From Nocardia tengchongensis (GTDB lineage Bacteria; Actinomycetota; Actinomycetes; Mycobacteriales; Mycobacteriaceae): 64,000 nt of DNA. The number at the start of each line of letters is the position of its first letter. The first letter of the stretch is position 1. The translations under genes and the position numbers were made by a program. This document shows positions 29,881 through 37,337 of the stretch, one piece after another. Location: contig NZ_CP074371.1 of assembly GCF_018362975.1 (NCBI RefSeq), positions 2,046,001 through 2,110,000 on the forward strand, read 5' to 3'. The notes beneath the pieces were generated by a model, which did no database searches, had not been told where the DNA came from, and saw nothing but the letters and a program-made list of their open reading frames with translations.

Positions 29881-30201
29881 TCAACGTTCCCGCTTGATGC
29901 CTTTACCTACCACGTATTCGTCGAACTCCGGATGCTTGTCCAGCCAGCTCTTGATGAACGGGCAGCGCGCCACAATGGTGCGGCCCCGGGCGATCACGTC
30001 CTTGATCGCCTCCTGCGCGAGCAGATTCGCCAGGCCCTTGCCGCTGAATTCCTGATCCACCTCGGTATGAATGAAGGTGGTGTCGTTGTCGTCGCGCTCG
30101 CGGTACTCGCTGAATCCGGCGAGCGAATTCCCGTACCACACCTCGTACCGGTGTTGCGCGTCGTTACGAACGACAGTTGCCGCTACGGCCTGTTCGCTCA
30201 T
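29881..30201 (-). CDS. small GNAT-like N-acetyltransferase (YjdJ type)
   Basis: 106 residues, matching the short N-acetyltransf_CG (PF14542-like) fold. It has the strand 'RYEVWYGNSLAGFSEYR', an acceptor-site 'FIHTEVDQEFSGKGLANLL' with the acetyl-CoA loop (SGKGLA), and the conserved end 'IVARCPFIKSWLDKHPEF'. The target is unknown. It is the middle gene of the AhpD-GNAT-pirin operon, 3 bases after the first gene. Confidence 0.85.
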   Translation of the reverse strand: MSEQAVAATVVRNDAQHRYEVWYGNSLAGFSEYRERDDNDTTFIHTEVDQEFSGKGLANLLAQEAIKDVIARGRTIVARCPFIKSWLDKHPEFDEYVVGKGIKRER

Positions 30202-30204
30202 TGT

Positions 30205-30687
30205 TCAGTTCTCCTTCCGCACCCGCACCGGATGTTTGCTCAAAATCGACACGCGATTGAACGCGCCGATAGTGGTGGCAGCCCAGATGAGAACGGACAT
30301 CTGGTCATCCGATATATGTTGCCGCGCAGCAGCATACTCACGCTGCATGCTTTCCTCATCCGGCAATGAAGTGACGGTCTCGGCCACCGAGAGCGCCGCC
30401 TGCTGCAGTTCCGTGAACAGATAGGGGCTGCGCCGCCAGGCGGTGAGCACATCCAATTGCTGTTGCGTGACGCCGGCGTCGCGGGCCGCGCGGGAATGCA
30501 GGTCGAGGCAGAACGGGCAGCCGGTGAGCTGGGACACCCGCACGTTCACCAATTCCATGACGGCCCGGTCCAGATCGGCTGCCGCGGCGGCGTTCCGGAT
30601 GGCGAACGCGACACTGTTCAGCGCGTGGAAGACCTCGGGGGACTGCTTGTCGATCCAAACCCGGTCGTGAGTTACAGGGGACTGCAT
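30205..30687 (-). CDS. AhpD-like alkylhydroperoxidase / carboxymuconolactone decarboxylase-family protein
   Basis: 160 residues. The single CMD/AhpD domain contains the redox pair CPFC followed by DLHSRAARDAG (about residues 58-72), the pattern of peroxidase-type AhpD proteins in which Cys pair and His act together. First gene of the operon that continues with the GNAT and pirin genes. Peroxide or radical detoxification is the likely role, by family. The intergenic space to the upstream hydrolase gene is only 56 bases. Confidence 0.88.
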   Translation of the reverse strand: MQSPVTHDRVWIDKQSPEVFHALNSVAFAIRNAAAAADLDRAVMELVNVRVSQLTGCPFCLDLHSRAARDAGVTQQQLDVLTAWRRSPYLFTELQQAALSVAETVTSLPDEESMQREYAAARQHISDDQMSVLIWAATTIGAFNRVSILSKHPVRVRKEN

Positions 30688-30743
30688 AGTGGCTGCATCG
30701 TAAGCCGAGAAGGTGAACCGTGCCCTCCGGTCTGGATTTTGCT

Positions 30744-31541
30744 TTACCCGGCGTTCCGCTGCCGGGCCAGGAAATCGAGCACGGTCGTATGCCAGGCATC
30801 GGGCTGCTCGACCATGACGATGTGGCCGCCGGACAGTTCGACATACTCCGAGCCCGCGATCCCGGCGGCCTGCTCGCGGGCATTCGCCGGATCGCAGAGC
30901 AGGTCGTCGGCCATTCCGATGACCAGCGCCGGCACCGCGACGCGCGCCAGGTCGGCCCGCACATCCGCGGTCGCGACCAGCGCCGCCTGGGCCGCCGTGC
31001 CACCCGGAATATCCGCCGCGAGCTGCCGCACCAGCTCCGAAAGCGAATCCTCCGGAACGGCATTCACGAACTCCGCACTGAAGCCGGCCAACAGCACCAA
31101 CCGCGCGAAGGCCGCGTGGTCCGCGGCCGCCAGGGTGCGGGCCCAGAGTTCGACATTGAGCCGCGCCCGATTGTCCGCGCGGGCGAAGCCGCCGGTCAGC
31201 ACCAGCGCGCGCACCCGCTCCGGATGCCGCACCGCCGCCCGGATCGCGACCGCCGTGCCGAGCGAGAACGCGACGATCGAGAAGGTCTGGGCGCCCTGGG
31301 CGACCGCCTCGGCGACCAGCGCGTCGGCCAACCCGTCGAGGGTGAGCGGGGTGTCGTCGGCGGGATAGTCCGAGCCGATGACCAGGTGGTCGGCGGCCAG
31401 CAGCGGAATCAGCCCGCCGAAGTTCGAGTCGATGCCGCCGCCTCCGCCGTGGGCCAGCACGACGGCGGGGCCGGAACCCGCGACCCGGGTGGTGAGCACG
31501 ATGCCCGCTGAGTCGGTGTGAGCGGGGGAAATGTTCGTCAT
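30744..31541 (-). CDS. alpha/beta hydrolase
   Basis: 265 residues. The oxyanion-hole segment 'LAHGGGGG' (about residues 29-36) and the nucleophile elbow 'AFSLGTA' (Ser near 93) are visible. The first Gly of the usual GxSxG is replaced by Ala. A late His near 'GGHIVMVEQPD' completes the triad. Divergent from a MerR regulator 60 bases away. Its promoter has a 19-20-base spacer filled by a palindrome and ends about 8 bases before the ATG, so the hydrolase is probably MerR-activated from a leaderless mRNA. Confidence 0.87.
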   Translation of the reverse strand: MTNISPAHTDSAGIVLTTRVAGSGPAVVLAHGGGGGIDSNFGGLIPLLAADHLVIGSDYPADDTPLTLDGLADALVAEAVAQGAQTFSIVAFSLGTAVAIRAAVRHPERVRALVLTGGFARADNRARLNVELWARTLAAADHAAFARLVLLAGFSAEFVNAVPEDSLSELVRQLAADIPGGTAAQAALVATADVRADLARVAVPALVIGMADDLLCDPANAREQAAGIAGSEYVELSGGHIVMVEQPDAWHTTVLDFLARQRNAG

Positions 31542-31549
31542 GGCGGTGA

Positions 31550-31580
31550 CGTTAGGGATTCACATGGATGTGAAGGTCAA
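31550..31580 (-). promoter_or_regulatory. MerR-type promoter/operator of the hydrolase
   Basis: Minus strand: -35 TTGACC (31580-31575), then a 19-base spacer that contains TTCACAT-CC-ATGTGAA, then CTAACG (31555-31550), or TAACGT with a 20-base spacer. An over-long spacer holding the operator is the hallmark of MerR-activated promoters. The palindrome itself is 31559-31574. Confidence 0.6.
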
Positions 31581-31601
31581 CGCGATGTGCGGGAGGTCAC
31601 A

Positions 31602-31982
31602 GTGCTGATCGGTGAACTGTCCCGCGCCACCGGCGTGCCGGCCCGGCTGCTGCGCTACTACGAGGAGCAGGGACTGCTTGTCCCGCAGCGGGATTCGAAC
31701 GGCTACCGCAGCTACCCCGATACCGCGCCCGCCCGCGTCGGCCGCATTCGCGAACTGCTCGCCGCCGGGCTGCCCACCCGCGACATCCGGGCGCTGCTGC
31801 CCTGCGCCACCGCCTCCGGCCTCCAGCACTGCGAGCACTCCCGGCAGGTGGTCAGCGACGGCCTGGACCGCCTGGACCAGCAGATCGCGGAACTGACCCA
31901 GCGGCGCGGCCTGCTCGCCGGGCGGCTCGACGCCGTGCTGGCCGCGCCGCTCCGCACGAATCCCGATTCGCCCGCGAAATAA
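31602..31982 (+). CDS. MerR-family transcriptional regulator
   Basis: 126 residues from GTG 31602, with GGGAGG 5 bases upstream. The N-terminal winged helix (LIGELSRATGVPARLLRYYEEQGLL) and the wing 'RDSNGYRSY' are typical. The C-terminal dimerisation helix (about residues 80-110) ends in a short tail, and the only Cys residues (CATA, HCEH) are in the middle, so a simple metal-binding loop is not evident. It is divergent from the alpha/beta hydrolase, with a palindromic operator between them. Confidence 0.9.
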   Translation: MLIGELSRATGVPARLLRYYEEQGLLVPQRDSNGYRSYPDTAPARVGRIRELLAAGLPTRDIRALLPCATASGLQHCEHSRQVVSDGLDRLDQQIAELTQRRGLLAGRLDAVLAAPLRTNPDSPAK

Positions 31983-32041
31983 CCGGCCGGCGTTCGTGGT
32001 TCAACACTGACTGACATGGTCCTCGGCCTCTGGAGCAATCG

Positions 32042-32665
32042 ATGAGCAGCAGCCTCGCCGGCGTCCGCACCCGCGTGCGGATCCCGTTGACCTTCGCCGA
32101 CGGCTACGCGACCACCGCCCAGGCGGTCACCTTCGACGGGTTGGCCGACGGCCGCGAGCACGTCGCCCTCATCCTCGGTGAGCCCGACCTGAACGGCTCG
32201 GCCACGCCGCTGGTGCGCCTGCACTCCGAATGCCTCACCGGCGACGTCTTCGGCTCCGACCGCTGCGACTGCGGACCCCAGCTGCGCGAATCCGTCGAAC
32301 GCATCTCCGGCGCCGGCGGCGTCCTGCTCTACCTGCGGCAGGAGGGCCGCGACATCGGCCTCTACAACAAGCTCGACGCCTACGCCCTGCAGGACGACGG
32401 CCTCGACACCTACCAGGCCAACACCGCCCTCGGCTTCGACGAGGACGCCCGCGACTACACCGCCGCCGCCCAGATGCTGACCGCCCTCGGCATCACCGAA
32501 CTCGACCTGCTCACCAACAACCCCGACAAGGTCCGCCAGCTCACCACCCTCGGCGTCAGCGTCCGCGACACCGTCCCCACCGGCGTCCACGCCAACCCCG
32601 GCAACCTCCGCTACCTCCGAGCGAAGGCCGAACACACCGGCCACACCATCCGCCTCGTCGGCTGA
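32042..32665 (+). CDS. ribA: GTP cyclohydrolase II
   Basis: 207 residues, a stand-alone RibA without the DHBP synthase domain found in bifunctional RibBA. It converts GTP to 2,5-diamino-6-ribosylamino-4-pyrimidinone phosphate, the first step of riboflavin synthesis. The zinc-binding segment 'SECLTGDVFGSDRCDCG' has all three Cys (about residues 62-76). 'YLRQEGRDIGL' and 'LLTNNPDK' are also intact. It is monocistronic here, ended by a bidirectional terminator. A riboflavin cluster is not visible nearby, so this may be an extra copy feeding another flavin- or pterin-like pathway. Confidence 0.93.
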   Translation: MSSSLAGVRTRVRIPLTFADGYATTAQAVTFDGLADGREHVALILGEPDLNGSATPLVRLHSECLTGDVFGSDRCDCGPQLRESVERISGAGGVLLYLRQEGRDIGLYNKLDAYALQDDGLDTYQANTALGFDEDARDYTAAAQMLTALGITELDLLTNNPDKVRQLTTLGVSVRDTVPTGVHANPGNLRYLRAKAEHTGHTIRLVG

Positions 32666-32831
32666 CCGGCCCCGCCGAGTACAGGTACTGCGCGCCGGGT
32701 CCAGCGGCTCGCGTTGCGGGCCACGGTGAGTCGACCTGGCCGCGGCCGCGTCGATCGCCTGGCTCGTGCCATGGTCGACGGGCTCCGGTCCGCGGACGGC
32801 GCGGTGCCGCACCGGATGGGCCGACACGAAC

Positions 32832-32863
32832 TCGGGCCCCTCGCGGATTCGCGAGGGGCCCGA
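32832..32863. terminator. bidirectional terminator between ribA and the aldo/keto reductase
   Basis: A 14-bp perfect stem (32832-32845 with 32850-32863) with a GATT loop, between two convergent genes. The T-rich tail ATTGTT is modest on the plus strand. Confidence 0.65.
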
Positions 32864-32882
32864 ATTGTTCTGCGCCGCTGGG

Positions 32883-33893
32883 CTATTCGCGCCCGGCCGA
32901 GATGAAGCTCATGTCCGCGTTGCGATTTCCGGACACTGCACCCGCGATGGCGTCGAGGGCGGCGAATTCGTCACCGGTCAACGTCACCGTTGCGGCGGCG
33001 ACGTTCTCGGCCACCCGGGAACGGCTGCGGGTGCCCGGAATCGGCACCACCGAGAGCTGGTGGACCTGGGCGCGGGCGTGCACCCAGGCCAGCGCCACCT
33101 GTGCGGGAGTGAGCCCACGCGCCGTAGCGATGGCATGCATCGGGGCCAGGATCTCGGCATTCCGCACCGCGTTGTCGCCGGAGAACCTGGGGTGGCGGCG
33201 ACGGAAATCCCCTTCCGACAGTTCGCCGTTCGGCGTGACCGCGCCCGACAGGAAGCCGCGACCCAGCGGCGCGTACGGCACGAAGGTGACGCCGAGTTCG
33301 GCCGCCGCGGGCACCACGGTGCGCTCCACGTCGCGGGAGAACAGCGACCACTCCGACTGCACCGCGGCGATCGGGTGCACGCCGTGGGCGGCGCGTAGTT
33401 CGGGGCCGGTCACCTCGGACAGCCCGAGCTGCCGGACCTTGCCGGCCGCGACGAGTTCCGCCATCACGCCCACGGTCTCCTCGATCGGGACGCCGTCCTG
33501 CTTGCGGTGCATGTAGTACAGGTCGATGGCCTCGATGCCGAGCCGCCCCAGGCTGGCGTCCACGGCCCGCCGGATGTACTCCGGCGAATTGTTGATGCCC
33601 CGGTAGGCGGGGTCGTCGGCGCGACGCTCCAGCCCGAATTTGGTTGCCAGCACCACGTTCTCGCGGTGGGCGCGCACGAACTCGCCGACGAACTCCTCGT
33701 TGTGGCCGCTGCCGTACATGTCGGCGGTGTCGAACAGCGTCACGCCCAGTTCCAGCGCCCGCTCCAGCGTGGCCCGGGCCTCGACCGCATCGGTCGGGCC
33801 GTAGAACTCGCTGATCCCCATGGCCCCGTAGCCCTGTGCGCCGACCCGGGTGTTCCCGAGCGCGGCGGTGGGCAGGGCCGTTGTGCTGGTCAT
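32883..33893 (-). CDS. aldo/keto reductase (AKR13-like)
   Basis: 336 residues from ATG 33893. Catalytic tetrad candidates: Asp and Tyr in 'LFDTADMYGSGHNEE' (about residues 54-68), Lys in 'ATKFGLE' and His in 'LYYMHRKQ'. NADPH-binding residues lie in the C-terminal 'VVPIPGTRSRSRV'. It begins 4 bases after the stop of a MerR regulator and is co-transcribed with it, so it is probably induced by the regulator's ligand, for instance a reactive aldehyde or ketone. It differs clearly from the other AKR at 26717. Confidence 0.92.
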   Translation of the reverse strand: MTSTTALPTAALGNTRVGAQGYGAMGISEFYGPTDAVEARATLERALELGVTLFDTADMYGSGHNEEFVGEFVRAHRENVVLATKFGLERRADDPAYRGINNSPEYIRRAVDASLGRLGIEAIDLYYMHRKQDGVPIEETVGVMAELVAAGKVRQLGLSEVTGPELRAAHGVHPIAAVQSEWSLFSRDVERTVVPAAAELGVTFVPYAPLGRGFLSGAVTPNGELSEGDFRRRHPRFSGDNAVRNAEILAPMHAIATARGLTPAQVALAWVHARAQVHQLSVVPIPGTRSRSRVAENVAAATVTLTGDEFAALDAIAGAVSGNRNADMSFISAGRE

Positions 33894-33897
33894 CGAA

Positions 33898-34365
33898 TCA
33901 ATCCCCCTCGGTAGCACTGCTTTTCGCCCGGGCCGGCGGATCGCAGACCGGGCCGCCCTGGTAGAGGGCGATCTTGCGGTCGAGGACCACCAGCGTGGAC
34001 CGGAGTTCCTCGATCTGCGCGAGGACGTCCTCGCGGGTGCGGCGGAACATGGCCAGGCGCTCGGGGAAGGTGTGGTCGCCGGCGCGGACCAGTTCCGCGT
34101 AGCGCACCATGTCGGCGACCGACATCCCCGTGGAGCGCAGTTTGCCGATGAAGCCGAGCCACTGCAGGTCGCGGTCGCTGAAGCGGCGCTGGCCGGAGTG
34201 GTCGCGGTCGACGTAGTCCATCAGGCCGATGCGCTCGTACCAGCGCAGCGTGTCCCGGGTGAGGCCGCAGCGCTCGGAGACCTCGCCGATCGAATAGCGC
34301 GGGCGCTCGAGTTCCACGGTGTCGAGCGGTGCGGCTTCCCGCTGCGCTGCCGGTGCTGCGTTCAT
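33898..34365 (-). CDS. MerR-family regulator
   Basis: 155 residues from ATG 34365, with AGGAGGG 8 bases upstream; an upstream in-frame GTG at 34374 is too close to that site. Winged-helix 'YSIGEVSERCGLTRDTLRWYERIGL' is at about residues 24-48 and a long coiled coil at about 90-140. A C-terminal Cys (GPVCDPP) is the only candidate sensor thiol besides the one in the DNA-binding helix. It forms a two-gene operon with the aldo/keto reductase and has a canonical MerR operator in its promoter. Confidence 0.9.
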   Translation of the reverse strand: MNAAPAAQREAAPLDTVELERPRYSIGEVSERCGLTRDTLRWYERIGLMDYVDRDHSGQRRFSDRDLQWLGFIGKLRSTGMSVADMVRYAELVRAGDHTFPERLAMFRRTREDVLAQIEELRSTLVVLDRKIALYQGGPVCDPPARAKSSATEGD

Positions 34366-34399
34366 CGGTCTCACCCTCCTGTGCCGAACCCTGTCTCCG

Positions 34400-34430
34400 A
34401 CGCTACTGGGTTGGAGTGCACTCCAAGCAA
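34400..34430 (-). promoter_or_regulatory. MerR-type promoter of the MerR-AKR operon
   Basis: Minus strand: -35 TTGCTT (34430-34425), a 19-base spacer, and -10 TAGCGT (34405-34400). The perfect palindrome TTGGAGTGCACTCCAA (34411-34426) fills the spacer and touches the -35, exactly where MerR proteins bind. Confidence 0.7.
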
Positions 34431-34495
34431 GCCCTGGGCGCGCGAAGTTTCGTTCCGTCGGGCGAACCGGCCGATTCCGGGCCTACCCTGGGGGC

Positions 34496-34699
34496 ATGCC
34501 TGGAAAAGACATGGATCGGATCAGGGCGCGTTCGGCTCTGGAGACGGCCAAGGAGCAGCCGGTGATCACCGCCATCGCGGTCCTGCCGGTGCTGGCGGTG
34601 CTCGGCGTGGTGTGGGCGCTGGCCGGGTTCGGATGGGCGCTGCTGCTCCTGCTGATCATGGCGGGAGTCGTGGTGTGGAAGGGCAAGCTATTCGGCTGA
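34496..34699 (+). CDS. small membrane protein, unknown
   Basis: 67 residues from ATG 34496. A charged N-terminus of about 22 residues is followed by two closely spaced hydrophobic segments (about residues 23-44 and 46-62), giving a hairpin-like topology, and a short basic end. Not recognised beyond a small nocardial membrane protein. It lies between the MerR operon (divergent) and a convergent phosphatase gene. Confidence 0.65.
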   Translation: MPGKDMDRIRARSALETAKEQPVITAIAVLPVLAVLGVVWALAGFGWALLLLLIMAGVVVWKGKLFG

Positions 34700-34712
34700 G
34701 CCCGGCCCGGGA

Positions 34713-35204
34713 CTAGCGCGGCACGTGGAAGCGCACCAGCTCACCCGTGCCCGGGTCGGCGGCCGCCCACGGCCGGTCGAATTCGAGCACGGCCAGCGCC
34801 GAGGTGGGGAACTTCTCGCTCAGCTCCCCGGCCGGTCCGGAATCCCGATTGGCCGCCAATTCCCATGCCGTCCACGGCATTCCGGGGGAGTGGCCGACCA
34901 ATAGCAGGGTCTCGACGGCGGGGTCGGTGAGCTGCACCAGTTCGATCAGGGTGTGCGGGGAAGCCTCGTACATCGACTTCTCGTAGGAGACCGGCGCGGT
35001 GACCTCGGTGGCCGCCAGCGTCTCCCGCGTCCGGGCCGCGGTGGAACACAGCACGGCGTCGATCGCGGGCTGGGTGGCCCGCAGCCAGTCGCCCGCCAGT
35101 GCCGCTTCGCGCCGCCCCCGGGGAGCGAGTGGACGGTCGTGGTCCGCCACGCCTTCGGGGTATCCGGACTTGCCATGCCGCATCAAGATGAGAGTCCGCA
35201 CCAT
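34713..35204 (-). CDS. SixA-like histidine phosphatase
   Basis: 163 residues from ATG 35204. The RHG catalytic motif is at the start (LILMRHGKSGYP, about residues 5-16) and the second catalytic His is in 'LLLVGHSPG' (about 105-113). SixA-type enzymes dephosphorylate phosphohistidine on phosphorelay or PTS proteins, but many actinobacterial members act on small molecules. The compact size, lacking insertions, fits SixA rather than phosphoglycerate mutase. Divergent from the FprB-type gene. Confidence 0.87.
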   Translation of the reverse strand: MVRTLILMRHGKSGYPEGVADHDRPLAPRGRREAALAGDWLRATQPAIDAVLCSTAARTRETLAATEVTAPVSYEKSMYEASPHTLIELVQLTDPAVETLLLVGHSPGMPWTAWELAANRDSGPAGELSEKFPTSALAVLEFDRPWAAADPGTGELVRFHVPR

Positions 35205-35356
35205 ACGCACTACGGTAGGTGTCCTCGAGGAGCGCCGGGAGACCGGACTCACAGCGGTGCGCCCCGGTACCGCCGGGAGACACCGCTCACACTCGAGGCA
35301 CACTTGAAGGGGGTGGCACACAGCCGTGCCGACACCCGTTGGAATGCCGCCTATAT

Positions 35357-35370
35357 TAGAACGTGTTCTA
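35357..35370. promoter_or_regulatory. KstR-type operator upstream of the FprB-like gene
   Basis: TAGAACGTGTTCTA is an exact match to TNNAACNNGTTNNA with 6-bp perfect arms. It is centred about 70 bases before the reductase start. KstR is the TetR-family repressor of sterol catabolism in Mycobacteriales; its own gene is not in this window. Confidence 0.65.
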
Positions 35371-35432
35371 CCCGCCCTGCTCGAACCCCGAGCGGAGTAG
35401 CACCACGCGACAGTTTCGAGGATCTGCGAGAT

Positions 35433-37100
35433 ATGGCCTATGTGATCACGCAGCGTTGTTGCAACGACGCCAGCTGCGTACCCGAATGCCCGGTCGATTG
35501 CATTCGTCCCACGCCTGAGCAACGCGAGTTCGCAACGACCGAGCAGCTCTACATCGACCCGGATACCTGCATCGACTGCGGCGCCTGCGTCGACGCCTGT
35601 CCGGTCGACGCGATCTTCTCCGAGGACGACCTGCTCTCCTCGCTGGCGCGGTTCCGCGACATCAACGCGGCCTACTTCCAGCGCCACCCGCTCGAGTCCA
35701 ACTTCGAGCCGCTGGTCGCCCCGACCCGCGCGCCCAAGGAGCTGGGCACGCTGCGCGTCGCCATCGTCGGCGCGGGCCCCGCGGCCTGCTACGCCGCCGA
35801 GGAGCTACTGCGCCGCGCCGACGTCGAGGTGGAGCTGTTCGACCGGCTGCCCACCCCGTACGGCCTGGTGCGCGCGGGCGTCGCGCCCGATCACCCGGGC
35901 ACCAAGTCGGTGGCGAACCTGTTCGAGTCGGCCTTCCGTCGTGAGGCGCTGCAGTACCGGCTGAATGTGGAAGTCGGCAAGCACATCTCGCACGAGGAGC
36001 TGCTCGGCCACCACCACGCCGTCATCTACGCCGTCGGCGCGGCCACCGACCGCCGCCTCGGCGTCCCCGGCGAGGACCTGCCCGGCAGCCACTCCGCCAC
36101 CGAGTTCGTCGCCTGGTACAACGGCCACCCGGACTTCGCCGACCGCGAGTTCGACCTGTCCGGCGAGCGCGCCGTCATCGTCGGCAACGGCAACGTGGCG
36201 CTCGACGTGGCCCGCGTGCTCACCGTGAACCCGGACGAGCTGGCCAAGACCGACATCGCCGACCACGCCGTGGATGCGCTGCGCCGCAGCAACATCAAGG
36301 AGGTCGTGGTGCTGGGCCGCCGCGGTCCGCTGCAGGCCGCCTACACCTCGCCGGAGTTCCTGGCGCTGGCGTACCTGAAGGGCGTCGACATCATCGTCGA
36401 CCCCGAGGACCTGGTGCTGGACCCGGCCTCGCAGGCCGAGCTGGACAGCCCGGAGGTCGAGCCCTCGCTGCAGCTGAAGTACACCCTCGCCCAGGAATAC
36501 GCCGCCGGTTCCCGCAACCCGGACAACAAGCGCATCGTGTTCCGCTACCTGGTCTCGCCCACCGCCGTCACCGGCGAGGGCAAGGCCGAGGGCGTGGAGT
36601 ACGTGCACAACGAGCTGGTCGAGGAGAACGGCCGCACCGTGGCCCGCGCCTCCGACCGCACCGGCAGCCTGGCGGCGTCGCTGGTGTTGCGCTCCATCGG
36701 CTACAAGGGCGAGCCGGTCGCGGACGTGCCGTTCGACGAGGCCAACGGCGTCATCCCGAACGACAAGGGCCGAGTCCTGGCCGACGGCAACCCCGTTCAG
36801 GGCGTGTACGTCTCGGGCTGGATCAAGCGCGGCCCGCGCGGCGTCATCGGCTCCAACCGGGTCGACTCGACCGAGACCGTCGATCAGCTCATCGAGGACT
36901 TCACCAACGGCAAACTGGCCGCCCCGCAGGGTGACCGGGCCGCCCTGGACGCCCTCCTCACCGAGCGTCAGCCCGACCAGATCGGCCGCGACGGCTGGAA
37001 GGCCATCGACGCCGCCGAGAAGACCGCGGGCAAGGCCGCCGGCCGCCCCCGCGTGAAGTTCACCAGCGTCGAGGACCTGCTCAAGGCCGCCAAAGGCTAG
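35433..37100 (+). CDS. fprB: ferredoxin-fused ferredoxin-NADP+ reductase (FprB type)
   Basis: 555 residues from ATG 35433. The N-terminal ferredoxin domain (residues 1-65) has two Cys clusters, 'CCNDASCVPECPVDC' and 'CIDCGACVDACPVDAI', able to hold two Fe-S centres. The reductase domain follows, with FAD motif 'VAIVGAGPAACYAAE' (about 110-124), 'DRLPTPYGLVRAGVAPDHPG', NADP motif 'VIVGNGNVALDVAR' (about 249-262) and the late 'SGWIKRGPRGVIG' typical of adrenodoxin-reductase-like FNRs. It should pass electrons from NADPH to ferredoxin for P450s or other oxygenases. A KstR-type operator upstream suggests a link to sterol breakdown. Confidence 0.93.
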   Translation: MAYVITQRCCNDASCVPECPVDCIRPTPEQREFATTEQLYIDPDTCIDCGACVDACPVDAIFSEDDLLSSLARFRDINAAYFQRHPLESNFEPLVAPTRAPKELGTLRVAIVGAGPAACYAAEELLRRADVEVELFDRLPTPYGLVRAGVAPDHPGTKSVANLFESAFRREALQYRLNVEVGKHISHEELLGHHHAVIYAVGAATDRRLGVPGEDLPGSHSATEFVAWYNGHPDFADREFDLSGERAVIVGNGNVALDVARVLTVNPDELAKTDIADHAVDALRRSNIKEVVVLGRRGPLQAAYTSPEFLALAYLKGVDIIVDPEDLVLDPASQAELDSPEVEPSLQLKYTLAQEYAAGSRNPDNKRIVFRYLVSPTAVTGEGKAEGVEYVHNELVEENGRTVARASDRTGSLAASLVLRSIGYKGEPVADVPFDEANGVIPNDKGRVLADGNPVQGVYVSGWIKRGPRGVIGSNRVDSTETVDQLIEDFTNGKLAAPQGDRAALDALLTERQPDQIGRDGWKAIDAAEKTAGKAAGRPRVKFTSVEDLLKAAKG

Positions 37101-37117
37101 ACCCGACTCTCGGGACT

Positions 37118-37270
37118 CTCAGGGGCTTCGCCCCCGAACATCCTAGGGCGGCACGGGCTCTGCCCCGACCCCCAGGGGCGACGGGGGCCCTGCCCCGAAA
37201 CCCCTGGACTCGGGCGGTCCTGCCGGCCGGGGCCCAGGGGGCGTTGGCGGTCCCACCGCTCCTCGGCGAC
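37118..37270. repeat. GC-rich intergenic repeat cluster
   Basis: Several variants of a GGGG-CT-T/C-GCCCC hairpin and of the string TGCCCCGA(A)CCCC occur in tandem between the fprB-like gene and its terminator. Such G/C-block repeats are common between nocardial genes and have no assigned function. Confidence 0.45.
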
Positions 37271-37286
37271 CTCGCGGCACAAGACA

Positions 37287-37326
37287 CTGCGGCCCCACCC
37301 GAATCGGGTGGGGCCGCAGCCGTTTT
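37287..37326 (+). terminator. strong terminator after the FprB-like gene
   Basis: A long GC stem (CTGCGGCCCCACCC from 37287 pairing with its complement ending at 37319) with a minimal GAATC loop, followed by CGTTTT. It serves the plus-strand gene and lies just beyond the 3' end of the convergent lipoprotein gene. Confidence 0.75.
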
Positions 37327-37337
37327 CGTGGGTTCGG

